A DNA stretch of 64,000 nt, taken from contig NZ_JAMXOT010000010.1 of the NCBI RefSeq assembly GCF_024220515.1, positions 28,584 through 92,583 of the forward strand, written 5' to 3'. The notes below the pieces were generated by a model. It searched no databases, was not told the DNA's origin, and saw only the letters and a program-made list of their open reading frames with translations. The DNA comes from Oscillatoria sp. HE19RPO (GTDB lineage: Bacteria; Cyanobacteriota; Cyanobacteriia; Cyanobacteriales; Laspinemataceae). The position numbers and the translations under genes are program-made. Shown here in pieces: positions 63,837 to 64,000 of the stretch; the first letter of the stretch is position 1, and the number at the start of each line of letters is the position of its first letter.

Positions 63837-64000
63837 GGGGATAACGACTGAAGTCGTTACTACAAACGGGGAAAATTTAGTCATTTCTTCTTAGTTTGTA
63901 GTAACGACTTCAGTCGTTTCTTTTCTTCGCAACTCTGGGGGATAACGACTGAAGTCGTTAATACAAACGGGGAAAATTTAGTCATTTCTTCTTAGTTTGT
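63837..64000. repeat. 101-bp tandem repeat, continuing beyond the window
   Basis: A unit starting GGGGATAACGACTGAAGTCG repeats with a period of 101 bp (63841 and 63942). Each full unit contains a perfect 25-bp inverted repeat: AACGACTGAAGTCGTTACTA and five further bases at 63843-63867 pair with 63894-63918. The second unit is cut by the window end. Because of this the true extent is unknown. Confidence 0.85.

Noticed and set aside
63837..64000. Possible origin or iteron array
   Set aside because: Only one full and one partial unit are visible, with no DnaA-box pattern or replication gene nearby.

Overview
The window looks like a chromosomal segment of a filamentous, non-heterocystous cyanobacterium (Oscillatoria/Phormidium/Laspinema-like; this placement is inference). 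The HIP1 octamer GCGATCGC is very frequent. The gene set is typically cyanobacterial: ndhB, a one-helix high-light-inducible protein, a DUF1823 protein, a FtsQ-FtsZ pair, a Hanks kinase/histidine kinase hybrid, several WD40 proteins, three Uma2 proteins and a DUF4212/SSS symporter pair. Intergenic DNA is crowded with short palindromic repeats and MITE-like elements. No tRNA, rRNA or CRISPR array was recognised by eye.

Layout. 1-2850: a small array of integron-type gene cassettes with attC-like sites and no integrase in the window. It carries a DUF559 endonuclease-fold gene, an acidic unknown gene and three copies of a tiny, apparently gene-less cassette that alternate with them. The array runs directly into the 3' end of a LanM-type gene (2853-4799) that has the dehydratase domain but no cyclase domain. 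5.1-8.6 kb: YggT-family membrane protein, ndhB and a repeat/PPC-domain protein. 8.8-13.1 kb: a minus-strand operon of DUF4331 protein, TPR protein and NicO-type Ni/Co transporter. 13.2-15.9 kb: mostly repeats and one small secreted protein. 15.9-18.6 kb: topA. 18.8-29.4 kb: three Uma2 proteins interspersed with a 1805-residue Ser/Thr-kinase/AAA/GAF/histidine kinase and a MASE1 histidine kinase. 29.4-37.3 kb: GNAT acetyltransferase, alanine dehydrogenase, Hlip, MerR regulator, WD40 protein, DHH phosphoesterase, small conserved proteins and an SDR oxidoreductase. 38.3-42.2 kb: DUF4212/SSS symporter and a WD40 protein. 42.4-43.7 kb: a decayed IS4-like insertion sequence with intact 15-bp ends. 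43.9-47.4 kb: FkbM methyltransferase, TPM-domain protein and DUF1823. 47.5-55.2 kb: a 1726-residue STAND ATPase with 14 WD40 repeats, preceded by a P-loop ATPase on the same strand. 56.1-59.4 kb: ftsQ, ftsZ, thiD. 59.5-63.7 kb: a DUF262/DUF1524 (GmrSD-like) protein and a VIT/VWA protein. The window ends inside a 101-bp tandem repeat.

The most unusual parts are the cassette array with its junction into the truncated LanM gene, and several small mobile elements whose exact ends can be read because target duplications or empty copies are present in the window. All assignments are by eye from motifs; no database search was run.
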